From JADHLJ01 sp038146985 (lineage in GTDB: Bacteria; Pseudomonadota; Alphaproteobacteria; Thalassobaculales; Thalassobaculaceae): DNA of 64,000 nt. Below, one piece after another: positions 42,686 to 51,746 of this stretch. How positions within the stretch are numbered: position 1 is the stretch's first letter; every line of letters begins with the position of its first letter. The notes under the pieces are model-generated. The model was given only the letters and a program-made list of their open reading frames with translations. It was not told where the DNA came from and made no database searches. Where the stretch lies: positions 434,001 through 498,000 of the forward strand of contig JAYQSQ010000009.1 in NCBI GenBank assembly GCA_038146985.1. Direction: 5' to 3'. Made by a program: the position numbers and the translations under genes.

Positions 42686-44878
42686 ATGACCGACAGAGTT
42701 GCAATCCACGGCCTCCGCGTCGCCAAGCCGCTCTATGACTTTGTTAATGATAAGGCCATCGCCGGCACTGGACTCGACGCCGACCAGGTCTGGCGAGGAT
42801 TTGCCGCGATCGTCCGTGATCTGACGCCGGAGAACCGGGATTTGCTGGCTAAGCGCGAGGATATGCAGGCCAAGATCGACGCCTGGTACCAAAGCAATCG
42901 TAGCAAGCCAGTCGACCGGGCGGCCTATACCGCCTTCTTGCGGGAGATCGGCTACCTGGTTCCCGAGGGGCCTGACTTTTCGGTCGCGACCGCCAATGTG
43001 GACGCGGAGATCGCGACGATCGCCGGTCCGCAATTGGTGGTGCCGGTCATGAACGCACGCTATGCCCTCAACGCCGCCAACGCCCGCTGGGGCAGTCTCT
43101 ATGACGCGCTTTACGGCACCGATGCCATCGAAGAGGCCGATGGCCGTGAACGTGGCGGCGCCTACAATCTGGCGCGAGGGTCTGCCGTCATCGCCTGGGC
43201 GCGCAAGTTCCTCGACCAGGTCGCTCCGCTTGCCGGCGGCTCGCACCTGGATGCGGTCGGTTATTGGATCGAGGACGGGGCGCTGGTGGTCTCCCTCGGC
43301 AACGGCACGCGGACCGGGCTCGCGGTGCTCTCGGGCTTGGCGGGCTATCGCGGCGGCCGGGTGGAGCCCAAGGCGATCCTGCTGCGGCACCATGATCTGC
43401 ACGTTGAAATCGTCATTGATCGGTCGACCCCGATCGGCGCGGCGGACCCGGCCCATGTCTCCGACATTCTGATCGAGGCGGCGATCACTACGATCATGGA
43501 TTGCGAAGACAGTGTCGCCGCCGTCGATGCCGAGGACAAGGTCCTGGCCTATGGCAACTGGCTGGGACTGATGAAGGGTGATCTGTCGGATACTTTCCGC
43601 AAGGGCGATACGCTGGTCACGCGGACCCTCAATCAAGACCGTGCGTACAAGGGACCGGATGGAACCCCTTTCACGCTGCACGGCCGGTCGTTGATGCTGG
43701 TGCGCAATGTCGGGCATCTGATGACTAACCCGGCGATCCTGGACGCGCAGGGCGACGAGGTGCCGGAAGGCCTGATGGACGCAATGTTCACATCGCTGAT
43801 CGCTCTGCATGACGTGAACCGCACCGCAGGCCCGGCGAACTCGCGCACCGGTTCGGTCTATATCGTCAAACCGAAGATGCACGGGCCCGAGGAAGTCGCC
43901 TTCGCTTGCAAGACCTTCGCCCGGGTCGAGGCGGTGCTGGGTCTGCCCGCGAACACCTTGAAGATCGGCATCATGGACAAGGAGCGGCGGACTACCGTCA
44001 ATCTGAAGGAATGCATCCGGGCCGCGAAGGACCGCGTCGCCTTCATCAATACCGGTTTCCTCGATCGTACCGGCGACGAGATGCACACCGCCATGGAAGC
44101 GGGGCCGATGATCCGCAAGGCCGATATGAAGGCGGCGCCCTGGATCAAGGCCTATGAGGACTGGAACGTCGATATCGGGCTTGCCTGCGGCCTTCAGGGC
44201 AAGGCGCAGATCGGCAAGGGCATGTGGGCGATGCCGGATCTGATGGCGGATATGCTGGCCCAGAAAATCGGTCATCCGATGGCCGGCGCGAGTACCGCTT
44301 GGGTACCGTCTCCGACGGCGGCGGTGCTGCATGCGACCCATTATCACCAGGTCGATGTGAAGACGCGGCAGAACGAGCTGAAATCCCGGAGCCGCGCGAG
44401 CCTTGACGACATTCTGTCGATCCCGCTGGCCCAGCATGCGAACTGGACGGCGGAGGAGATCCAGCGCGAACTCGACAACAACGCCCAGGGCATTCTCGGC
44501 TATGTGGTGCGCTGGGTCGACCAGGGCGTCGGCTGTTCCAAGGTGCCGGACATCAACGATGTCGGCTTGATGGAAGACCGCGCGACCCTGCGCATTTCAA
44601 GCCAGCACATCGCAAACTGGCTGCGCCACGGGATTTGCGAGCGCGCCCAGGTGGAGGAGACCCTGCGCCGCATGGCGGCGGTCGTGGATGCCCAGAACGC
44701 CGGTGACCCGGACTACCGTCCCATGGCGCCGGCCTTCGACGGCATCGCCTTCAAGGCGGCCTCCGACCTGGTCTTCGAGGGGCGCGCGCAGCCCAGCGGC
44801 TATACCGAGCCACTGCTCCACCGAGCCCGGCTCGCGGTGAAGGCCCGCGCCGGAAGCGAGGCGGTTGCGGCGGAGTAA
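42686..44878 (+). CDS. glcB: malate synthase G
   Basis: A 730-residue enzyme that condenses glyoxylate with acetyl-CoA to malate in the glyoxylate and glycolate pathways. Isoform-G features include the full length, ALNAANARWGSLYDALYGTD, TIMDCEDSVAAVDAEDK, the acetyl-CoA/glyoxylate region GSVYIVKPKMHGPEEVAF, KIGIMDKERRTTVNLK and NTGFLDRTGDEMHTAMEAG. The ATG at 42686 has GGAG 6 bases upstream and is preferred to the ATG at 42674. No isocitrate lyase or glycolate oxidase is adjacent. Confidence 0.95.
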   Translation: MTDRVAIHGLRVAKPLYDFVNDKAIAGTGLDADQVWRGFAAIVRDLTPENRDLLAKREDMQAKIDAWYQSNRSKPVDRAAYTAFLREIGYLVPEGPDFSVATANVDAEIATIAGPQLVVPVMNARYALNAANARWGSLYDALYGTDAIEEADGRERGGAYNLARGSAVIAWARKFLDQVAPLAGGSHLDAVGYWIEDGALVVSLGNGTRTGLAVLSGLAGYRGGRVEPKAILLRHHDLHVEIVIDRSTPIGAADPAHVSDILIEAAITTIMDCEDSVAAVDAEDKVLAYGNWLGLMKGDLSDTFRKGDTLVTRTLNQDRAYKGPDGTPFTLHGRSLMLVRNVGHLMTNPAILDAQGDEVPEGLMDAMFTSLIALHDVNRTAGPANSRTGSVYIVKPKMHGPEEVAFACKTFARVEAVLGLPANTLKIGIMDKERRTTVNLKECIRAAKDRVAFINTGFLDRTGDEMHTAMEAGPMIRKADMKAAPWIKAYEDWNVDIGLACGLQGKAQIGKGMWAMPDLMADMLAQKIGHPMAGASTAWVPSPTAAVLHATHYHQVDVKTRQNELKSRSRASLDDILSIPLAQHANWTAEEIQRELDNNAQGILGYVVRWVDQGVGCSKVPDINDVGLMEDRATLRISSQHIANWLRHGICERAQVEETLRRMAAVVDAQNAGDPDYRPMAPAFDGIAFKAASDLVFEGRAQPSGYTEPLLHRARLAVKARAGSEAVAAE

Positions 44879-45043
44879 GGGTCACCTCGTTAGTCCCCAG
44901 ATTTTACGTCGTCCTCGCTTTCGCAGGGGCGGCAAGATTATTCGCATCTGATGCCATGATATTCGTGTCGTCTGCCTGGGTCCGAATTGACCCGATACGC
45001 CAAGGCCGTATCCTGTCCGCCGAAATCGACGAGGAGAACGGAA

Positions 45044-45352
45044 ATGGCCAAGGGATACTGGGTCGCGCGGATCGATGTTCACGACGCCGAGGCCTACAAG
45101 GCCTATGTCGCGGCCAACGCGGCGCCGCTCGCGCGGCATGGCGGGCGGTTTTTGGTGCGGGGCGGGCAAAGCCAGGCGCCGGAAGGGACGCCCCGCTCGC
45201 GCAATGTGGTGATTGAGTTCCCGAGCTATCAGGCCGCGTTGGACTGCTACAACTCCGCCGATTACCAGCACGCGGTCTCGCTTCGCACGCCGGTATCCGA
45301 GGGCGATATCGTGATCATCGAGGGCTACGACGGGCCTCAGCCGGGCGTGTAA
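45044..45352 (+). CDS. DUF1330 family protein
   Basis: A 102-residue dimeric alpha/beta-barrel protein. KGYWVARIDVHDAEAYKAYV, HGGRFLVRGG and VVIEFPSYQAALDCYNS are the DUF1330 hallmarks. GAGGAG precedes ATG 45044. The function of the family is not established. It stands alone between malate synthase and a palindromic element. Confidence 0.85.
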   Translation: MAKGYWVARIDVHDAEAYKAYVAANAAPLARHGGRFLVRGGQSQAPEGTPRSRNVVIEFPSYQAALDCYNSADYQHAVSLRTPVSEGDIVIIEGYDGPQPGV

Positions 45353-45381
45353 GCGGATTTCGATCTCCAGAAAATGCAACT

Positions 45382-45482
45382 GTCGCCCTGGCGCAAGGCA
45401 GGGCCAAGCCCCGTCGGAGCAGCCGGGTGAGCGGAACGCGCGGACGGGCCATGTTCAAGGCCCTGCCTTTCGCCAGGGCGAC
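45382..45482. repeat. palindromic intergenic element, family B
   Basis: GTCGCCCTGGCGCAAGGC followed by AGGGCC (45382-45405) is inverted at 45459-45482 as GGCCCTGCC then TTTCGCCAGGGCGAC. About 50 bases lie between the arms. It separates the convergent DUF1330 and adenosine deaminase genes. Confidence 0.75.
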
Positions 45483-45519
45483 GGCTTGGGTTGGGGCGCG
45501 TTGAACGAATTTGCGCCGT

Positions 45520-46533
45520 TCAGTTACCATCCCAGCCGGGATGGTTCTGAAACCTCTCACGCAAAGACGGTCCACCGATATTCGGCCGCCAGGACGCATC
45601 GAGGGCGTTCAACACCAACTGGCGGATTTCCCCGTCGGTGAAGCCGAAACGGTCCATGAGAACGGCGTATTCCTCAGCCATCGAGTTGTGGAACATGCCT
45701 GGATCGTCGGTATTGATCGAGATGTTCAACCCCCGGTCCATGTAGCGCCGCGCCGGATGGTCCTCAATCCGTTTGATCGACCCGGTCGCCACATTGGAAA
45801 GCGGACAGAGCTCCAGCGCGATCCGGCGCTCCGACAGGAGATCGATCAAAGCCGGGTCCTCCTCGGCGCGGGTCGCGTGGCCGATGCGGTCGACGCGCAG
45901 AATCTCCGCCGCCGCGCGGACGCTCTCGGCACCCGCCGCCTCTCCCGCGTGCACGCTGGTGCGCAGGCCCCGCCGGCGGGCCTCTTCGTAGACCGGCGCG
46001 AAGGGTTCCGGCGGGACTACATGCTCCGAACCGCCCATGCCGACGCCAACGATGCCGTAGTCCGTCAACTCGGCCACTTCGGCGAGGGTACGTGCCGCGT
46101 TCTCCGGGCCATGGTCGCGCACCAGATCGGGGATCAGCCAGGTCTCGCATTCCGGCACAAGATCGAGCCCGCGCCGGATCGCCCGGGCGAGGTCGCCGGC
46201 GCTCAGGCCGAGATGGGCGAAACGCGAGGGGGAGAAGAACAGCTCGGCATAAAGAATGTTCTGCCGCGCCAGATCCCGGGCGACGGCTTCAGCAATGAAG
46301 GTGAAATCCCCGGCGCTTCGAAGGAACCCGTTCTTCCAGATCCAGGCTTCAATGAAGGCTGGAAAGTCCGGATAGGTCAGCCGCCGGCGCAGCGCTTCCC
46401 GGTCCGGCACCGATTCATCGCCGCCATGGCGCTGGACCAGTGCCCAGAGCGCTTCGAGTGGAATCGCGCCTTCGAGATGGAGGTGAAGCTCAGCCTTGGG
46501 CAGAGCGTGGAGCCAGTCGGGGATGGTGGGCAT
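45520..46533 (-). CDS. add: adenosine (or adenine) deaminase
   Basis: A 337-residue zinc hydrolase of the adenosine-deaminase family that turns adenosine (or adenine) into inosine (or hypoxanthine). Zinc ligands His17 and His19 lie in KAELHLHLEGAI. The catalytic glutamate lies in TSVHAGEAAGAES, a histidine in DRIGHATRAEED, and the last ligand aspartate in ISINTDDPGMF. The adenosine and adenine branches share these motifs, so the preferred substrate is not certain. It is co-directional with the Rieske gene upstream, with 8 bases between them. Confidence 0.85.
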   Translation of the reverse strand: MPTIPDWLHALPKAELHLHLEGAIPLEALWALVQRHGGDESVPDREALRRRLTYPDFPAFIEAWIWKNGFLRSAGDFTFIAEAVARDLARQNILYAELFFSPSRFAHLGLSAGDLARAIRRGLDLVPECETWLIPDLVRDHGPENAARTLAEVAELTDYGIVGVGMGGSEHVVPPEPFAPVYEEARRRGLRTSVHAGEAAGAESVRAAAEILRVDRIGHATRAEEDPALIDLLSERRIALELCPLSNVATGSIKRIEDHPARRYMDRGLNISINTDDPGMFHNSMAEEYAVLMDRFGFTDGEIRQLVLNALDASWRPNIGGPSLRERFQNHPGWDGN

Positions 46534-46541
46534 CTTCTCCG

Positions 46542-46955
46542 CTAAACCTCGACCACCACGTATTTTTCCTCGACCGTTACCTCAAAAGTCTCGGCGACAT
46601 ACGGCCCTTCGGAGACGGTCGCGCCCGGTTCGATGCCGACATCGTATTGGGTCGCTCTGATGCGGTCTGGCTCGCACATGGATTTGCCCGTGCGGATGTC
46701 AAACTCCCAGCCATGCCAGGGACAGCGGACGATCTCGTTCCGGCGCGAGAACCGGTACTCGCCCGGCTGGTTCGCCTCGACCAGTCCGACGAGGTGGCCC
46801 TCGCAAAGGCTGCCGCCCTGGTGCGGGCAGCGGTCGAGCATGCCGAAGAACTCGCCGTCGAGATTGAAGATCACGATCGGCCGGCCGCGTACCTCCACCA
46901 GCTTGCGGCCGCCGGGTGGAATCTCTTCAACCGGCGCGACAACGTATTTCGGCAT
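46542..46955 (-). CDS. Rieske [2Fe-2S] ferredoxin
   Basis: A 137-residue soluble Rieske protein. The cluster ligands are Cys and His in DRCPHQGGSL and in VRCPWHGWEF. It could be the ferredoxin of a ring-hydroxylating system, but no oxygenase is adjacent. Instead two amidohydrolase-2 genes lie upstream in the same direction, and an insertion between the two motifs (EANQPGEYRFSRRNE) lengthens the usual spacing. It is possibly an electron carrier or a partner of those hydrolases. Confidence 0.8.
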   Translation of the reverse strand: MPKYVVAPVEEIPPGGRKLVEVRGRPIVIFNLDGEFFGMLDRCPHQGGSLCEGHLVGLVEANQPGEYRFSRRNEIVRCPWHGWEFDIRTGKSMCEPDRIRATQYDVGIEPGATVSEGPYVAETFEVTVEEKYVVVEV

Positions 46956-47003
46956 GGGAACCCTTCGTGTCGTTTCGGGGCGCGAGGCTTTGTCATTTTT
47001 TCC

Positions 47004-47086
47004 GTCGCCCCAGCGAAAGCGGGAGCTTGCTGACGGTCAAAGCATCCGGGAAGCTCTGGCTTAGCCCCAGCTTTCGCTGGGGCGAC
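47004..47086. repeat. palindromic intergenic element, family B (CCCCAGCGAAAG form)
   Basis: GTCGCCCCAGCGAAAGCGGG at 47004 is inverted as CCCAGCTTTCGCTGGGGCGAC ending at 47086. It lies inside a minus-strand gene series, between the first amidohydrolase and the Rieske gene. Confidence 0.7.
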
Positions 47087-47098
47087 GATGCACCTCTG

Positions 47099-48211
47099 CT
47101 ACCGAAGCCCGAACAAATCCAGCGCGTTGTTCAGGAAGAAGTTCTCGCGCGTCGCCTTGTCGACCTTGCCGGGCAGGACCCGGGCCGGATCGTCATAGTC
47201 CCAATGCGGATAGTCGGTGGCGAAAAGCAGTCGGTCCCAACCGATCCAACTGATCGTCTCCAACAGCTGCTCGTGCGTCTCCGGCTCCTCCATCGGTTGG
47301 GTGGTCAGCCAGACATGCTCGCGGATCAACTCCGAGGGCGGGCGGCTGACCTGCGGCAGTTCGGACCGGTTGCGCTCCCAGATCTTGTCGAGGCGCCATT
47401 TCAACGCCGGCAGCCAGGCGAAGCCGGCCTCGATCAGGATCACCTTGAGGGTCGGGAATTTCTCGAAGATGCCTTCGAAGACCATGCTGGTCAGCAGCGA
47501 CTGGGTGTTCTCGGCATGGCCGACCATCTCCTCGATGTAGAAGGAGGGCCAGCCGCCGCCGGTCACCGGGCTGCCGCCATAGCCGAAGGCATGGATGCCG
47601 ACCGGAAGATTGGCCCGGCACGCGGCCTCGTAGATCGGCCAGTACTTGCGCTGTCCGAGTGGTTCCGCCGTGCGGCTCAGCAACAGGATCTGAGCGAAGT
47701 TCGGATCACCCGCCCAATGGTCGATTTCCTTCGCCGAGGTTGCCGCGTCCTCGTACGGCACCATGACCGAACCCTTCAGACGCGCATCCTTCGATGTCCA
47801 CTCGGCGATCTGCCAATGGTTTACGGCGCGGCAATAGGCGGCGGCGAAGTCGCCGTTCTGGAGGCCCTGTCCGCTTTTCAGCGGATTGAGGATACCGAGC
47901 TGCACATTGTTCGGGTCCAGATGCTGCTTGCGCATGAAGTCGAGATCCGCACCGGGCCTGGCACCGTTCGGCGGATAGGCATCGCGTCGCGCGGCGTCCG
48001 GCTGCCCTTTCGGGAAGGCCGGGCCGTTGGGGAAGCCCTGACGGTAGATGAAGCCGTAGGTTTCCATGTAGGTCTGCCAGCGTTTCTCGAGAAACGGGTA
48101 GATCTCGATCTCGACCGACTTGGGGCTCGGATGGATGTCGCAATCGGCGATCGCCATCTTGGCCTTGTTCTTGGCCTCGGTTTCGGAACGATTCAGGACC
48201 TGGATGTTCAT
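47099..48211 (-). CDS. amidohydrolase family 2 (ACMSD-like TIM barrel), paralogue 1
   Basis: A 370-residue hydrolase or decarboxylase of the amidohydrolase-2 family. DCDIHPSPKS holds the DxH metal motif, a mid-protein histidine lies in LPVGIHAFGYGG, and the last metal aspartate lies in LLFATDYPHWDYDDP. The ACMSD branch often decarboxylates hydroxylated aromatic acids. It is about 35-40% like the next gene by eye (shared WAGD, YWPIYEAA, FLPA and TDYPH blocks), so the two arose by duplication. Confidence 0.78.
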   Translation of the reverse strand: MNIQVLNRSETEAKNKAKMAIADCDIHPSPKSVEIEIYPFLEKRWQTYMETYGFIYRQGFPNGPAFPKGQPDAARRDAYPPNGARPGADLDFMRKQHLDPNNVQLGILNPLKSGQGLQNGDFAAAYCRAVNHWQIAEWTSKDARLKGSVMVPYEDAATSAKEIDHWAGDPNFAQILLLSRTAEPLGQRKYWPIYEAACRANLPVGIHAFGYGGSPVTGGGWPSFYIEEMVGHAENTQSLLTSMVFEGIFEKFPTLKVILIEAGFAWLPALKWRLDKIWERNRSELPQVSRPPSELIREHVWLTTQPMEEPETHEQLLETISWIGWDRLLFATDYPHWDYDDPARVLPGKVDKATRENFFLNNALDLFGLR

Positions 48212-48257
48212 CTCGGGTTCCTCCTTGCCCCGGACGGGGCGGGCGGGCGTCTTGTGC

Positions 48258-49325
48258 CTATTGCAGGCGAGGATACGTGTTTTTCGGATTGTCGACCATG
48301 ATTTTGCGCGCCAGAGCCGGTGACAGTCCCTCCGGCAGCACGGCGTCGCCGTCGAACTGGTGATGCGGGTAGTCGGTCGAGAACAGCAGCATCTCGTCCG
48401 AGCCCATATGCTCCATCAGGATCTCGAAATCCCGGGCGTTCGGCGGCGCGTCGACCGGTTGCAGGGTCAGCCGGAAATGATCGCGGGCGATTTCCGTCGG
48501 CGGACGGTCGACCCAGGGGATCTCGGCCCGCAGGCCGCGCCAGAATTTGGTCAGCCTCGAGAGATGCGCCGGCAGCCAGGTGAAGCCGGATTCCGCAAGC
48601 ACCACCTTCAGATCCGGATACTTCGCGAACACGCCCTCGCAGATGAAGCTGGAGACCATGTTGTGGAAGGCCGGCGACTGGGCTGCGTAATCCTCGGAAT
48701 AGTAGGAGGGCCAGCCGACAGAGGTGACCGGATGCTTATAGGCGCTGCCGGCATGAACACAGATCGGCAGACCGTGCTTCGCCGCCGCGCCGTAGATCGG
48801 CCAGTAGAGGCGCCGGCCGAGCGGGTTCTCATCCATCACCAGCATGAGTACCGACACGAAACGCTTGTCGCCCGCCCAGCGCTCGATCTCCGCCACCGCC
48901 ATCTCGGTATTCTGGGTCGGAATCACGATCGAGGCGCGCAGGCGCTGGTCGCGGTCGAGAAACTCGGCGGCGATCCAGCTGTTGACCGCGTTGGCGAAGG
49001 CCGCGGCCATGTCCTCGCTCATCAGTAGTTGCACGCCGTAAAGGCAATTGCAGATCGCGATGCTGGTGGCGAAAGGGTCGAGCGCCTGGCTCTGCACCGC
49101 CGCGAGGCTGGACGCCGGCAGCCCCTTCTCGGGCCGCCAGTCGGGCCGGGCGGTCAGGGGCGCGTTCTTTGGATAGGCGATGGTCTCCAGCTCATGCACG
49201 CCGCGCTGGACAATGCTGTCCTGCCAATGGTCGGCCATGTAGGGCAGCAGCGCTTTGATGCTGGGTACCGAGGGGTGGATGTCGCAGTCGATGGCACCGG
49301 CGGTCGGGGCGGAAGAGGCGTTCAT
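48258..49325 (-). CDS. amidohydrolase family 2 (ACMSD-like), paralogue 2
   Basis: A 355-residue relative of the preceding gene. IDCDIHPSVPSI holds the metal motif, a central histidine lies in LPICVHAGSAY, and MLLFSTDYPHHQFDGD closes the site. The start ATG 49325 (MNASSAPTAG) is used; the open frame continues far upstream only because it runs antisense to the hydantoinase gene. Two different paralogues side by side suggest either a heteromer or two related substrates. Confidence 0.78.
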   Translation of the reverse strand: MNASSAPTAGAIDCDIHPSVPSIKALLPYMADHWQDSIVQRGVHELETIAYPKNAPLTARPDWRPEKGLPASSLAAVQSQALDPFATSIAICNCLYGVQLLMSEDMAAAFANAVNSWIAAEFLDRDQRLRASIVIPTQNTEMAVAEIERWAGDKRFVSVLMLVMDENPLGRRLYWPIYGAAAKHGLPICVHAGSAYKHPVTSVGWPSYYSEDYAAQSPAFHNMVSSFICEGVFAKYPDLKVVLAESGFTWLPAHLSRLTKFWRGLRAEIPWVDRPPTEIARDHFRLTLQPVDAPPNARDFEILMEHMGSDEMLLFSTDYPHHQFDGDAVLPEGLSPALARKIMVDNPKNTYPRLQ

Positions 49326-49508
49326 GCAACGCGGTTCCAGATGTTCGGAAGAGGAAGCCGACAATCTGTTGCTGTTGCCGGCGCTTGTCAAACGCGCGTG
49401 CCGCCAAACGAACGATCGCGCGACTTTCTCGTCACGGCATCCGTATCCGGATGGCATGTCGGCGGATACCGGCGGTAAGCTCCCTGTCAGCCGAGCGATG
49501 GGGGATGG

Positions 49509-51572
49509 ATGAGTTTCCGGATAGGGGTGGATTCGGGTGGGACCTTCACGGATGTCTGCCTGGTGGACGAGGCAAGCGGGCGGATTTCCGTGTGGAAACT
49601 GCCGAGTACGCCCGGTGATCCCTCGATCGCCATCGCCGAGGGCGCGCGCGAGATCCTGGAGCGGTTCGCCACCGGACGCGCGGCCGATGTATCCTTCTTC
49701 GGTCACGGCACGACCGTGGCGACCAATGCCCTGATCCAGGGCCGGGGCGCGAGAGCGGGCGTGGTGACCAATGAGGGGTTCCGCGATCTTCTGGAACTGG
49801 CGCGCCAACGCCGCCCGCATCTCTACGATCTGCAGACAGACAAGCCGCCGGCCCTGGTGCCGCGTGATCGCCGGCACGAGGTAGAAGCCCGCGTGCATTT
49901 TGACGGACGGGTTGAGCGGGCGCCGGAGCCGGAGAAGGTTCGCGCCGTGGCCCGGCGACTGGCGGAACAGGGCGTGGAAGCGGTCGCCGTCTGCTTTCTT
50001 TACAGCTTCCTCGACCCGAGCCATGAGCGTCTGGTGGCCGAGATCCTTGCCGAGGAACTGGGGTCCGGCGCCTTCATCACCTGCTCGCATCAGGTCAGCC
50101 CGGAATTCCGCGAGTATGAGCGGCTGAGCACCACCGTCGTGAACGCGTTTCTCGGCCCGGTGATGCGTTTCTATCTCGATAACCTGACTCCACGTCTGCG
50201 CGAGGCCGGAATTGCGGCGCCGCCGCATATCACCCAGTCCAATGGCGGCACCATCAGCTTCGAGACCGCGGCCGCACAACCGGTTCGGACCATCCTTTCC
50301 GGTCCCAGCACCGGGGTCGTCGGCGCGCTGGAGATCGCGCGGATCGCCGGGGTGAGGGATCTGATCACCTTCGACATGGGCGGCACCTCCACCGATGTCG
50401 CCCTGATCGACGGCGGCGCGCCGGGGCTGACGACCGAGGCCGAGGTGCACGGCTATCCGATCAAGGTGCCGATGATCGATATCCAGACCGTTGGCGCCGG
50501 TCGCGGCTCTATCGCCCATATCGACAGCGGCGGTTTTCTCAAGGTCGGCCCGCGCAGTGCCGGCGCCGAGCCGGGGCCGGTCTGCTAAGGGCTCGGCAAC
50601 GAGGAGCCGACGGTGACCGACGCCAATGTGGTGATGGGTGTGTTGGACCCGGCGAGCTTGTTGGGCGGTCGGATGGAGATTCACAAAGACCGCGCACTGG
50701 CATCGATCGAACGTCTGGGCACGGCGATCGGGCTCGGCCCGCTGGAGACGGCAGCCGGCATCGTCCGCGTCGTGACCGCCAATATGGCCCGGGCGATCCG
50801 GTTGATTTCGGTCCAGCGCGGCCATGACCCGCGCGATTACTGTCTGATCCCTTTCGGCGGCGGCGGCCCGGTCCATGCCGGCCGCCTGGCGCGGGAGTTG
50901 GGGATGGGACGCATCCTGGTGCCCCGCAATCCCGGCATTCTCTGCGCGCTCGGCCTGTTGCTGACGGATCTTACGCAGGATTTCTCGGTTACCCGTCGGG
51001 TTCGGCTGAGTGCTGAGGGCGTAGGCCCCGCGCGCGCCGCTCTCACTCAATTGCGGAACCAAGCGGAAGGGTGGTTCGAGATCGAGGGGGTGGCGCCGGA
51101 ACGCCGCGCGCTCTCCGCCACAGTGGACATGCGCTATGCCGGCCAGAACCACGAGTTGACCGTTTCCGCGCCGGATACGGATGACGACGCGGCGTTTCTC
51201 CGCCAACTGGGTGAGAATTTCGCCGACGCGCACCGGCGCCGTTACGGTTATGCCGCCGAGGAAGAGCCGGTCGAACTGATTACCTTCCGGTTGAGAGCCA
51301 CCGGCCTCGTCGACACGCCCGACTTTCCCAGCGCCGGGGATGCCGGACCCGACGCGTCGGCGGCGCTGGCATCGAGCCGTTCGGTCTACGCGCCCGAGGC
51401 CGGCGGCTTTGTCGAGACGCCGATTTATGATCGCGACCTGCTGCTTCCGGGAAACCGGATCGATGGTCCGGCGGTGATCAGTCAGTTCGATTCGACGACC
51501 CTGGTTCTCGCCGGGCAGACCGCGACGGTGGACCGGTTTTTCAATCTGGTTCTGAGCGAGGAGGGTGCGTGA
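49509..51572 (+). pseudogene. hyuA: hydantoinase/oxoprolinase subunit A (HyuA) with an in-frame stop
   Basis: The reading frame gives 687 codons of an ATP-dependent hydantoinase/5-oxoprolinase A subunit, broken only by TAA at 50586-50588. N-terminal RIGVDSGGTFTDVCLVDEA, FFGHGTTVATNALIQG and TFDMGGTSTDVALIDG are actin/HSP70-like ATPase motifs. The stop replaces the residue after EPGPVC, which is tyrosine in most relatives (TAC to TAA), and the frame resumes at once as GLGNEEPTVTDANVV. Without readthrough the product is a 359-residue fragment. Since the remainder is perfectly conserved, a sequencing error or a very recent mutation is likely. hyuB follows. Confidence 0.85.
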
Positions 51573-51589
51573 TGGCGACCGGCTTTCGG

Positions 51590-51687
51590 GACCTTTCGAG
51601 ACGGGCGCCAAGCGCCCTCCTCAGGGTGAGTGACATATCAAAACCACGGCTCACCCTCAGGAGCCGCGAAGCGGCGTCTCGAAGGTC
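51590..51687. repeat. palindromic intergenic element, family A, inside the hyuA-hyuB unit
   Basis: Outer arms GACCTTTCGAGACGGGCG and CGGCGTCTCGAAGGTC with inner arms CTCCTCAGGGTGAG and CTCACCCTCAGGAG. It fills most of the 174 bases between hyuA and hyuB, which are normally nearly contiguous, so it looks inserted into the operon. Confidence 0.8.
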
Positions 51688-51746
51688 TTGGCGGCCGCGG
51701 GAAACACCCGGCTCACCATACCGACAATGCCAGGAAAGTCGCGGCC

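Noticed and set aside
50586..50588. hyuA stop as programmed recoding
   Set aside because: No recoding signal, slippery sequence or downstream structure is evident, and TAA is not a known recoding stop in this family. A plain substitution is simpler.
48258..51611. A minus-strand open frame of over 1100 codons extending from the second amidohydrolase across hyuA
   Set aside because: Only the first 355 codons before 48258 on the minus strand (start 49325) resemble a protein family; the upstream part is antisense to hyuA, which has clear motifs on the plus strand. Long antisense frames are common at this GC content.
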